Below, one piece after another: positions 11,236-21,405 of a stretch of DNA of 64,000 nt. Source of the stretch: Fasciola hepatica (lineage: Eukaryota > Platyhelminthes > Trematoda > Plagiorchiida > Fasciolidae). Every line of letters starts with the position of its first letter. Positions within the stretch are counted from its first letter, which is position 1. The stretch is from positions 8,134,501 to 8,198,500 of the forward strand of contig CANUEZ040000193.1 of assembly GCA_948099385.1 (NCBI GenBank). The letters are read 5' to 3'. Made by a program: the position numbers and the translations under genes. A model generated the notes under the pieces. It was not told the DNA's origin. It was given only the letters and a program-made list of their open reading frames with translations, and searched no databases.

Positions 11236-11844
11236 TCTACAAGACCATTCATGCTGTTCGCCTAATAAACTGGGAGCATGGCAATCGTTTCCTGTACACC
11301 GACAGTATTATCTCCCTCGAGGATGAAAACGCGTAAGCCACTTGGCTCGAGCGCAATAATTTGAGCTCAGTGTTTTCAAATCTACCAGGGATTATTCCTC
11401 GAGAGAAACGGAAAAGACACAATAAAAGAAACTTCACACTGTTCTCACTGTTTTCGCGACTTCCAACAAACACAACTGAAATCAGTGTATTTCATAAATA
11501 CACGACAGTGGAAGTGCGGCTTCATTGATTTTGTGGCGTTACTGAAAGGAAACTGCTCAGATTTGGTACGTGTTTCAGTGACTGAACACTGGTTAACAAC
11601 AACCTAAACCAAACCACCGTATTGCTGACACGGTGTTCTCAACATATTCTACCAATGGAACGGAGGGATTGATGATCAAACACCGACAATGTCAGTTTAC
11701 CATATACCCCAACGGTCGTTATTCTGAACTATAAAAAAGAACGAAATTACCTGTGACAGTGCATACTCGACCGTTGATGAACTTTAGGATATCTTGCAAG
11801 CATCATCGATGAGGGAGGTTATTGAAGACCTGTGGCACCTTCTG
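11236..11844. other. Unassigned spacer
   Basis: Only short frames on either strand; no motif or repeat partner was recognised. Confidence 0.5.
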
Positions 11845-12290
11845 AATGCAAGGCGACACCTTATCCGTTATCTGTTCACCTTATGAGATGGAAATGCCCC
11901 AGTCGCAAAACTTATCTACTCCAGCTAAGCCTTGCTTCACTAATAAAATATTTCGATCATGGCCAACCCAGTACAGAAGCAGCAACAAAATCTCTTGTTA
12001 GTTCCTACGCAGCACATTTGATCCATTTGCGGAATGATTTATAACCTGTATTCATTCCAAACCGTAGAAACGCTGTTCGAAGGATTCCGAATGGTTCGCA
12101 AATTCTGATCACTTGTGTCACTCAAGCAGGAGAAGAATAAGAGGACAGTTTAGCTCTTCTTTACTTATCGTGCAGAGTGGTACTAACTGCCTTATCTCAG
12201 GTTCAGGCCATATGGTCAGTAAATCAAGTCAATGATCGCCCTAATACACCCAATTTACGGTGAATTTTCAATACATGAGCGACTTACAGA
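11845..12290 (+). repeat. Dispersed repeat R2, copy 1 (matches 15,675-16,005)
   Basis: Collinear with 15,675-16,005. Shared landmarks are GGAAATGCCCCAGTCG, GCGGAATGATTTATAACCTG, a block ending AGAGTGGTA, then CTTATCTCAG and GTGAATTTTCAATACATG. Copy 1 is longer because it carries about 90 bp absent from copy 2. Both copies are plus-oriented and flank 12.3-15.7 kb. An LTR pair is possible, but the interior holds a mariner tail and a Penelope element, so independent insertions or a duplicated non-autonomous element fit better. Confidence 0.7.
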
Positions 12291-12753
12291 AAGGAATTGC
12301 TTGAGTTTTCCAATTCGAAAGATAAGGCCATGCTCTGATTAGTATGACATTGTATCTGGATTAAAGGACAAAATTGACTCGAAACACCATCAACATGAGA
12401 CTGTAACTGTGAAGCAAAGCAACTCTTGCAAACAAATGACGTTAGAATATCGTTGAAGGTCGGTGTCTGAATTTCCCCGATGCATTCAGGAAATTCAAAT
12501 CTGGATAGTTCAGTGGTGCGTGGAAATGATAGATCATTAGAAAAATTTGAGCTGGATTGCGACCGATTGAATGCAGCCCAACATGCAACGGTCAACTGGA
12601 TATCGGAATGGGCAACAAGCCTTCGGATAATTTGGTGCGGTGAGCAAATGAACAAAGGTTGATCTCGCTACAAAACTATGTTTTCTAGGGACTAAGCCCA
12701 GTGGCTCGACTGGAAGTCCCCTTCGCATTGGATCGGACGAAAAAGGACGTATA

Positions 12754-12975
12754 CCGTGGTCTCCAGGACCTGCGAATTATGCTCCAATGGAATATTTCTT
12801 GGGTGGATATGTTGAAAGATAAGTTGGGGACCACAAGGCCGAGAACCTGGATGAGTTGGAAAATCGGATCAAATTTGTATGCGGTACGATTCCAACATCA
12901 ATGCAGGAGGCAGTTTACCACAACATGATTCGACGACTGACGATTTGCCTGGCTCAAGTCGGGGAAGTTCTTTGA
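12754..12975 (+). pseudogene. mariner/Tc1-superfamily transposase C-terminal fragment
   Basis: Open but for one stop, the frame reads WSPGPANYAPMEYFLGGYV, matching the region after the second catalytic Asp of mariner-type transposases (family pattern RSPDLxPxDYFLWGYVKD). It continues ENLDELENRIKFVCGTIP, then HNMIRRLTICLAQVG and a stop. These enzymes perform cut-and-paste transposition with a DDE/D triad. The Asp in SPDL has become SPGP, and the N-terminal DNA-binding and core parts were not found upstream. The fragment lies just right of repeat R2 copy 1. The exact subfamily is uncertain. Confidence 0.62.
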
Positions 12976-13754
12976 CACTGTATGTTTTGATTGCCCGGCC
13001 AACAACCACAAACAATTTGAACACCTGCCCAAAATATACCTCGAAGTTATTTGCGACTAACTAAGAAAGCTGTTTCCAGTCGGAGGCAGAGCTCACATTA
13101 CATCAAGAAAACTACTTATTTTCATTCTATTTATTGTATTCGACTACTTCCCGTAAGTCAACCGATCGAACATCTCGACAGCAATTTTCACCACTGGTAC
13201 GGACCGCCACTTGACCAACGTGTACATCGGCACCACGAATTAGTTCGTCGATAACGCCTTTTAACTGGATCCCCTATGACTGTTTCCACCAGGAAGCAAA
13301 ATGCGGCACGATTGCAATGTTGGTGAGTACCCTTGTACTCATTCTTTCCAACTGGCTCAGACCAAATACTGCACCTTAAATCACCACTTCGTATACCTTT
13401 TACAAAGGGTGGTTTCTCCATGAATGTCCGCTGGATTCCCATCGATCGGAACATATCACCACCTACAGTGTGATGTACAGTTCCCTATGAGAGCAATTCG
13501 GTTGGCCACAACAAATGGAAACGAATGGCACTGGCTTTATTTATTCACTGCAAAACAATGGTGGGATTCGTCTATGGAACAAGACGATCTATATGCATTT
13601 GTATCTCGTGAGTATTGTCGTTCAACACCGTGTTCCAAGAACAGCCTCAACTAATCCAGGTCGCGGCATGGTGAGAAATTTGCACGGTGCCACTTGGGGT
13701 TTTCCCACCGTGAAAAGGTAAACATGTCCACAGTCACATCGAATCCATAAATAC
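12976..13754. other. Unassigned region between transposase tail and Penelope element
   Basis: Short frames occur on both strands (for example minus 13,188-13,454 and plus 13,424-13,654) with no recognisable domain. No internal repeat partner was seen. It may include more of the mariner element, but terminal inverted repeats were not identified. Confidence 0.4.
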
Positions 13755-14031
13755 CCAACTGGACCATAACCAGACACAAGCAAAATTCGAATATTTATTC
13801 GAATGACTAAAACTATTCAAACCCACTTGAAATGATGCGCAGACTTGGTTCCAAGCGGAGCTGGTTGACTTCGAACCACAGTAAGTGGTAACATCGTCCA
13901 AACATCAATCACTCACCACACCTGAGTGCATTTTTATCATTGAAAATCTACAGTTGCAATATGGCTTGATCATTTAACGCCCCGACAGTGAATCCGGACC
14001 CGTTCTGATTCATTGGGGTGAATATGAGAAA

Positions 14032-14680
14032 ATGAAGACCGTTCTTGACTATACCAGCACGTTTGTGCGCCAACATAACTGCGATGAACCTGATGAACTA
14101 GAACAAGAAATATCGGCAGAAGCACATTTTCTACTAGAAAGACATTTTACCTGTGAGACAACAGCTGAATATCTGAAACCAAATGGAACTCAAAATCCAC
14201 AACTGTGTGATCCACCGAAACTACACAAACCAGAAGTTTCACTTAGACAAATACCATCAATGATTAATTCAACACGGCACGAATTGGCAAAATGGGTGTT
14301 GAAGTTGTTTGAGATAGTTGATGATCCAATGACCAGAGACACTATCAAAGAAAGTTTCGAAATAGTAGAGATCTTTGGGCCAGATAATTGTGAAAGGGAA
14401 ACACACGGCTTCATTTGATATCCAATCACTGTTCACGGATTTTCTCTTTAGGGAGGCCATTCATTTCATCTGCGAGCATGTAGAGCAAAACCAACTCAAA
14501 ATCAGTATACCAGTCCCATTTCAGGAACAAAAATTACTACTATGCTCAACAGCCGTATCGTGTTCTTCCCTTGGCCGATCCTACAGTCGAATTGGCGCAG
14601 TCACAATGCGGAGATCATTGGTTTCGATTTATCAGGAAATATTCTGGCTCTTCTTGAGGAAAACACGAGCTTGTTCATAA
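14032..14680 (+). pseudogene. Penelope-like reverse transcriptase, N-terminal half
   Basis: Penelope RT copies RNA at the target and differs from LINE RT in its fingers motifs. Here PQLCDPPKLHKPEVSLRQIP corresponds to the hallmark RLYGLPKVHKxxxPLRPI. INSTRHELAKWVLKLFE matches SSINSPTYxLAKxLAxLL, and TIKESFEIVEIFG matches the S(F/L)xFVxxI block. After a frame change near 14,400 comes ASFDIQSLFTDF (motif A, family FDVVSLFTNVP), then REAIHFICEHVEQNQLKI. A damaged YRQxDGVAMGS region follows at about 14,580-14,620 with the Gly-rich core lost. The YVDD box is absent. Not functional. Confidence 0.8.
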
Positions 14681-14850
14681 ATGCAGTGTAAGCGATATAA
14701 GGTCACAGAGCCACCAAAGGCAACTGCACTATTAGAGATAGCCGGAAACCAGACTGTTCGGCATGAAGTGGGGGACAGCGAAAGGCCCGATACGTCAGAT
14801 TTGGTCACCAGATGAGTCACAATGGATTTCTTCCTACCACGAAAAATTTC

Positions 14851-14912
14851 GTCGTTCGAGGATTAGAACCTCTGACCTCAGAATTGTTGAGTGAAAGCTC
14901 TGCGCCGCCTGT
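14851..14912 (-). repeat. tRNA-derived SINE-like head inside Penelope copy 1
   Basis: The minus strand reads a tRNA-like segment. An A-box-like GGCGCAGAG near the start is followed, about 35 nt later, by a B-box-like GGTTCTAATCC (consensus GGTTCRANNCC). The T-arm can pair in four of five positions around TTCTAAT. The same segment lies at the matching place in the other Penelope copy (52,983-53,045). SINE heads of this kind carry an internal pol III promoter. The body and tail boundaries were not resolved. Confidence 0.45.
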
Positions 14913-15674
14913 GGCAGTTTGGTTTATCTAGCCGATAGAAAAGGCCTTCTTGTCGAAAAGCGCGACGACAAGTGCCATCAGAAAGAAGGAAATTGGTATT
15001 GATTTTAAAGTACCTTTTTTTCTATTAAATTGGTTTCATGAAAAAAGAGAGTTCGAGAAAATCCTGGGATTATTAGGAAAATCTACCACAGTGTGTTCTG
15101 GTCCTCACTGTAGAGCTTGGATGGGGAAGGGCAATATTTGGTGGGCTATGCGACAGCCAATTAACGGATCATGCAAATGAATACCCCGAATCTCTTTATC
15201 ACCACGGAAATTCCAAAAATATAGGATGTTGATGTTTCTGTACAACGGAGATGCCACTGCCTCATTACCTCTGAAAATGTTCAAATTGTTAACCCACCCA
15301 TTTATCTACTCCAGTGAGTACGTTTAATTTGTCCATTGTATTCTGAGGGAAATGGTATTGATGACGCTGACTTTTTAATTCCTTGTGATCAGGCCGTCGG
15401 GAGGCAATCTGGACAATTGGAAACATAAATTTTGAACAAGACTTAGTCATTTTGGACATTCGAGTAATGGACTATATGCTAATGTGACCTCTCAGTGAAC
15501 TTGATAATACAATACATTTCACAGGCGAGAATTTTGTCAGTGTGCAGAATCTAAGGCCAAGACAAAAGGCCAAATGCCAGATACCGACATGGATGTATTG
15601 ATATTTTGCCTACTGATGAGTATTCCTGTGAGGAATGTCGTTGTAAATAGCGTTAACAATTTTGCGTTATCTTT

Positions 15675-16005
15675 TCATCTCATGATATGGAAATGCCCCA
15701 GTCGAAAACTAATCTACTGATAACATATTTTATTTAGTGCCAACCCGGTACAGCAGCAGCAAACAAGAAATTCTTTGTAGTTCACACTTAGCAAATTTGA
15801 TCTATTTGCGGAATGATTTATAACCTGTATTCATTCCAAACAATAAACATGGTGACAGTTTTGTTCTTCTTTAATTATCGTTCAGAGTGGTAATAACTGT
15901 CTTATCTCAGATTCAGGCCACGCGGTCAGTAAATCAAGACAATGATCGTCCTAATACAACCGAATTAGGGTGAATTTTCAATACATGTGCGACTTACGTA
16001 GTAAT
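15675..16005 (+). repeat. Dispersed repeat R2, copy 2
   Basis: Second copy of the repeat at 11,845-12,290, diverged by substitutions and small deletions but collinear to its end at the shared GTGCGACTTAC. No coding content. 15,421-15,674 between it and the Penelope element holds nothing recognised. Confidence 0.7.
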
Positions 16006-16086
16006 CTGGAAGAAACGAATACAAGCTATTATTGAAAGGTCCAGAGGGATTCGTGGAGTTAAAATCAAGCAGTTAATACACTTAGA

Positions 16087-16927
16087 TTATTGTCGAGGCC
16101 GAATAACTAGATCGTTCATTATTGCGTCGTGGTCTACGAGAAAGTGGACATGGTGAGGGCTGAGGATATTTCCACATGTAAACGTGTGTGATGGATGGAT
16201 TTTAGATTTCGAGCCAATGAAAGTGAAAGATGCGGCTCTAGAGAGTGTGGAAGACAATGATTTGTGTTTGATGGTGACCTGTGAATTTGTCACACAATTC
16301 AAAATGCATGCTAATGATGTATTCAGTGAGAATATATCTATCGTTGACGCAACAGAGGGTAGCAATTTTTGAGGTTCGGTGGTAAGATGGAAATTAGGCG
16401 GTAGAAGCGTTAAGTAGATTTTGGTTATCAGCGAAAAGGTATGGGATGTTATTGAGAACAGAATGGGAGGGAGATCCAAATTGAAGTTTGAACGTCAAAT
16501 CAACGCACTTAAGGATGTTAAGGAAAAGAGAACGGGGAGCAGACAAGCGGACAAGCTCATTCAGACTGTTTTGAGGAAAATTCAGTCTTTCGTTCCAATT
16601 ACAGTGACAATGCAAATAAGGAATAAACTGTATGCTATTGGAAAAGTAATTACAAGGGTATTTCCAATTAAAGTAGTCAACCGCATTAACACGTAGAACA
16701 TACAGCAGAATACCGCGATTGGGGGAACCAAATGCACGTCCGTAGTTAAGAAAACGTAGCCTCACAGTACAGCCATCGTGATCACGCGTAAAAGCTGATG
16801 AATTAGCAATGGATGCATTTGCATCACGTGTTGACAAACAAGGTATATAGGGAAATTGTGTCAGGTCACGAGGGTGAACTTGGAGATTTATGCAATGGAT
16901 GAGTGCATTCTTACTTACTTTCAGCAA
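16087..16927 (-). pseudogene. CR1/jockey-like reverse transcriptase
   Basis: The longest open frame of the window (177 codons, 16,394-16,927) begins in the RT palm. VRLRFLNYGRAFGSPNRGIL matches motif A (family VRLxFLDYSRAFDSVPRxxLL), with the catalytic Asp changed to Asn. NYFSNSIQF matches the (D)YFSNRxQ block. The catalytic box at 16,424-16,435 reads FADN instead of F/YADD. A frame change near 16,440 leads into NSQVTI, FTFIGSKSKI and FLVDHDAIMND, the C-terminal thumb-side pattern xxLGVLVDHDL of CR1/jockey elements. Both catalytic motifs are mutated, so the enzyme is dead. Confidence 0.68.
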
Positions 16928-17639
16928 TGCAAATGTTCAATCTATGTGACGGTATTTCTCGGATGCTTTCCTTGATACAGGTTGAGTGCGTATAAATATC
17001 CGACGATTGGCAATCACCTCAGAATCAATAAGACGAGATGAGATATGATTTCGGAAGAGCAAGCCATTAGCAACATTGGTGTTATTTAGTCGAGGCTATC
17101 AGATTCACTGCACTAGGTTTGTTATTGAACAGTCGGAACAGAGACAAGTGTGACAGTGTTCAGTTCATGGGATTCCGGATATATTTGAGGAAGTGAGGAT
17201 TTGTCGGATTTACCAGTGAACAGGTGATTAGAATCTACGATGCATAGCCGCACATTGAGCCTGGCAAAGCACAACAGATAAATGGCGTTTCACATCTCAC
17301 AGCATTTCACGAGACCCAACACTGTGTATCCTTACAGGTTATTCAGATGTCTTATTTCAGTCTTGATGAGTGTGAATAGCCTTTTACGGCTTGATGCCAG
17401 TCAGATGTTTGTGCCTTGCCCCGAAACCCACGGGAGAGGGAAACGTATTGTGTTGAACATAAAAGATGTCCATGGGGCAACACAAATCATGAAGGTTTGG
17501 GTATCGGTTAGGTGCTCACAGAACGAGAAAGCCTCGTGTAAAAATTAGGAAAATCAGTGAAGGTGGCAAATGTCCCAAGCTTTTTTGAAATTTTCCATGG
17601 TGCAAATTCGTTTGCAGACAGTGCGCGATGACTGTAGAA

Positions 17640-18067
17640 AGTTGGTGAAGGCCTTTCCTTAGCACACAAAATTTTGTAACAATAAGTGTAATACAGTGAT
17701 CAGAAACTCCAACAGAAGCACGTGGAAATACTGCGAAAATACTTCAAAGATTTACTAATACTGGATGCAAAGGGGCATCGAAGCAGTAAGAAAGTGGACA
17801 AGACTCAATAAGACGCATGGTGATTAGAAAGGATAAGTCAAGTCTACAGAAATTAGCTGCCATTCTGCACAAGGACTGATTACCACCTGTATTGAAATAG
17901 TTGGGAACGCTGCCAATTAACTGATTGATATCATCAGCGGGAGTATCTAGTAAAACATAAGAAATACCAGAGATATGAAGTTGGAATGATCTTAGAGGAA
18001 GAGGCTTTCTATGCATTCGATCTCTATCACGCTCAATTTGAGTGAGATATGATAAGATTTGCACCAC
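17640..18067 (-). pseudogene. LINE AP-endonuclease, C-terminal part (CR1-like)
   Basis: A minus-strand open frame of 107 codons (17,744-18,067) contains HISGISYVLLDTPADDINQL, resembling the ...ISYVxVYRPPxxDxxQL strand preceding the GDFN motif. Past a stop comes a block ending VGVSDHCITL, matching the terminal (G)xSDHCxI motif of LINE endonucleases. The GDFN box itself is lost. The fit is to family pattern only, but its position upstream of the RT on the same strand supports it. Confidence 0.5.
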
Positions 18068-19171
18068 ATTCGACAGTTAAGTGTGATTCAAACCATGATT
18101 TCTGGATAGCGTGTGGACATATAATGTGATAATATTCTACTTTTTTCAAGTGACATAATGAAGGCAGCTGTTGTAACTAGTCACATACAGTTACTTGATT
18201 ATATGTAGGTGTATCACAACCAGTAGGCAGTAAATAAATCATGCAGATCAATTGACAATTGAGGCATGTGGTAAATGTTTTAAGCAGTGTGATCATTTGT
18301 AACTGCTCTAAGCTTCACGTTGTGCGAATCAATGACTCCAAGATCCCCGTTTTGCTCCAAGAGATTGGATTCTCAGCGAGGTGTAGTAAAAAATAGCAAG
18401 AAATTATGATTTATTGTGCTGTGTGCTGCGAAAACAATAGCATCAACCAAAAGAGATCGGATTCTAAAACTGACTGCTGTGATGCCACCTGGTAAGCGAA
18501 CTGGTATTGAAGAACTGATATTTTGTTTATGGCTGAGTGGGAGTTGTTTTGTGTCTACGCTGGCTTTTTGTCCAGACCACGGTTAACCAGTTGTGGGATG
18601 TTTTTATGACAGGTAGGGTGGTTGACCGTGAGGGAGTGTCAACTGAAGGTAACTATTCAGTTGGACTAAAAAGCTACACAAGTACAGAGATATGCAGAAT
18701 TACACTCGTTAAATACAGCTCATGGTGAGGAAGTAGAAATCCCGTGTATGTGAACGGCTGAACGTGAAATCAGACTTTTCTATACAATCGGCATGTTTCA
18801 ACAAACGTATGCATAAAGAACATGATTTTGGGAGTTCTCTGAACTAATATTACCATTATTTTCTAACTAATGAAAGTCATGAGAAGATAGCCGGTAGCAT
18901 AAACCTCTGGTTATTTTCATGATAGTTTTCGATTTGGATTTAGCCGTCAACACTACCTTATTGTTACAACATAAAGGTTAGATGATTTTGAATACTCGTT
19001 AACTAAGTGCTTTTAGGTGAATGGAAATGCACGTGATCTACGGGCACGTTTTACAAAATGGATCAATAAAATAATGTGCATTTGTTTGGCGAATAATCGG
19101 TGAGTACATACACCGTTTCGTCTGTGCACTCAAAAGCATGTATCTGCGTATGCACATGGTTTTCATTTTTA
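18068..19171. other. Unassigned spacer
   Basis: No domain, RNA gene or repeat partner was recognised in about 1.1 kb; only frames under 65 codons. Confidence 0.5.
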
Positions 19172-20939
19172 TAGCGATCGTTTGCATTTCGTGTATTTCT
19201 CGTATCGGTACTGTTTCAGTACCACGTTATATAGAATACATTGTCGCATCTGTCCATCGGCTAGCATCTTCTCTATTTGTTTGATTGAGATGATTTCTAT
19301 GGGCAGGAATAAAGAAACGTTCACAAGCCTTGCTCGAACGTCTCCCAAAGTTTGTTTAACATTTGAGGTCATCCAGTGGTATATTATGCGGCTTAGTCAG
19401 TGATTATGCTTCCATATTGCATCTGCCGCGCAATCTGCTAATCCTAATACGAATACGAAACAATAAGTTGGAAGTTATACTCGACAGACGGAAAATGACC
19501 GCAACCCGCGGTACCAGGTTTGTGGCTGGTGAACGAGATGAACATCCAAGTGATCGATCACAATCGGCAGAGTGTTGGCACGGAAAAGAGCTGTTCCTTA
19601 CAATGCAAATCATTGGAGCATGGGCTATCATTTCGTGGTTATTTTACACGAGAAATAGTCAGATCATTTCCTACGGAATTCATACAAATAAAATGAAGTG
19701 AATAAGTTTTATTGGAGTGTTGATACGCCAGTATCTACTTGGTCAAGAGGAACCATGAGATGTGAATTTACATTCGTTCTAATGGATTTGTACGAAAGTC
19801 AGTTCCACAGGGAATCACTATCGAAGCACAGGACCACTCGTTTGGCAAGATCACATGAAACCAACACATTTGTACAACCGAGTTTCTTGAAATAGAACAG
19901 AATGGAACGAACGCTTCACATTTAAATGAGAACCAATATGCTTCCGCTGGTTATTCGATTTATTATGGCACGGAAAAGAGGAGCAATGTGGGTGGAGCTA
20001 TCAGTAGGCTATATTGCAATTTACATCCAAATAAGGTGAAACCATTCCACTTTTGACTGGTTTTATATTTCCAATCCATATACTTTTAATTCCTTTACCA
20101 AAGATTGTTATTGTTATCAACAATTCTCATGCGTAAAAGGGTTATACCGTTTCATGATCACTATCCGACAAACCGTTTCCCAAATTTATAACAAGGTAAC
20201 AATTCGGAATTCAGGAACTTCCCAAGCAGCAAGCTTATCAAGCCTCTTTGGTTCACCAACTTCACCAAAACGTCTCGTTCGGACGGTTTTACTTGTACAG
20301 TACTCAAGCATGGGGCTAGACCTCAGTCGGAGGTTTTGATTAATTTGATCAGTCACAATCATTCTCACACCAAAAGGGTCCAGTAACCCAAAGGATCCAA
20401 GAAAGTTCACACAGTTACACTTTTCCCGTCGGAGTTGAAATTGTTTGGGCCTGATATACTGCATGGCCTTCAAAACCCTGTCAGAAGTCTAAATGACGAA
20501 TACCAATTTGCATATAAATCCTGGCGGTTCACGTACGAGGAAGAAGCGCAGAAGTCCATTTCATTACAGAATCCCTCAGTGATTCGCGAAAATTTATCAG
20601 GCCTGCCTTCGTCGATCACACACCAACATTTTATGGTTCACAGCAAAAAACCCTTCTCAAGAAATCCGAATCCGTTATCTGTCCACGTACTCAATTAACT
20701 GATTGGCAGAATTCTTCTCAGGAATAACATAACGTATCTCTCTTCGTAGATGTCTGTACATATTTGGTCTTGTTTCTGGGCTTATATGATAAGCATGTAA
20801 CATCATCAATTTAATTGGCCGAAAATATCGTTGCGCACTGTTTCATTTAGTGTGATAATAAGATCATAGGGATCAATTCAAAGAGTGGATTGGTAATTCA
20901 GGCACTGGTCTAGAATGCGGCGTGAATATTGTGTTTGTA

Positions 20940-21180
20940 TTACTGAGGATTGGTGCAGTGTATTGGGAGCACAGAACAAACTTCTAGATGAAAAAGTGTT
21001 CTACGTATCACTGGATAGGACAACTTGGAGCGAGCTTTTCGATAAGGGAGGTAGTTGGTAGAAGAGATCAATGAAATCGGCCAGTCCATGACATGATATG
21101 AAATAAAGGTATGGAAATGCCATGTGTATTGTTGTAGACTTCCTGGGTGTGGTTCCGCATAGGGGTTAAATGCATTTGAT
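20940..21180 (+). mobile_element. RTE-like LINE 3' tail fragment
   Basis: Degraded C-terminal region of the RTE-like LINE family. IGAVYWEHRTN (family IARIWWEHRVSN) is followed by a stretch equivalent to the LGxDxxxLEQ segment. Then come GQSMT (family RGGQSMTWQ, here followed by a stop) and RLPGCGSA (family RLPGWGPRD). Only the 3' end is present, as expected from 5'-truncated insertion. It sits within R1 copy 1 and is absent from R1 copy 2, so it inserted after the two copies separated. Confidence 0.6.
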
Positions 21181-21337
21181 TGGCTCTTTTGCAAATGCAT
21201 TATTCATCTGTTGGATAGAATTGTTCGTAGTTATCTCCCTATATTTTTTGTACCATTGGTTGTTTGATTTCCAGTTGAGATTCCAGTTGTGAGATAGAAA
21301 CGAGAACTACCATAAACACTTCGTGAATAATAGGTGT

Positions 21338-21405
21338 TTGAAACAAACTGAACTAAACTAAACTAAGCTGAGGACAGCTGAACTGAACTGAACTGAGCTT
21401 TACTG
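21338..21405. repeat. Degenerate (AACTG/AACTA)n simple repeat
   Basis: Runs of ACTAA, ACTGA and AGCTGA pentamer/hexamer units over about 70 bp. Confidence 0.85.

Larger units (their letters stand above)
13755..15420 (+). mobile_element. Penelope-like retroelement, copy 1
   Basis: Collinear with 51,900-53,550 (copy C) from the conserved block GACTTGGTTCCAAGCGGAGCTGGT onward, and containing Penelope-type reverse transcriptase (see 14,032-14,680). Both copies carry the same SINE-like segment after RT. The GIY-YIG endonuclease that normally ends these proteins is absent here; the right end runs out near 15,420 before repeat R2 copy 2. Decayed by stops and frameshifts. Confidence 0.75.
16087..18067 (-). 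mobile_element. CR1/jockey-like LINE remnant
   Basis: Minus-strand non-LTR retrotransposon with endonuclease-like sequence at about 17,640-18,067 and reverse transcriptase at 16,087-16,927, in the expected order. The intervening 0.7 kb translates, with many stops, into sequence resembling the endonuclease-RT linker (a fragment NNTNVANGLLF and on toward the RT fingers). It is a different family from the RTE-like LINEs of this window, judging by the RT motifs. Both domains are heavily broken. The 5' limit beyond 18,067 and the 3' limit below 16,087 were not determined. Confidence 0.62.

Noticed and set aside
12284..12655. A 123-codon minus-strand frame as a gene
   Set aside because: No domain, overlaps repeat R2 at its 3' end and lies beside a mariner fragment on the other strand.
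14851..14912. Possible functional tRNA on the minus strand
   Set aside because: A and B boxes are present, but no complete cloverleaf forms, and the segment recurs inside another Penelope copy, so SINE-like is the better reading.
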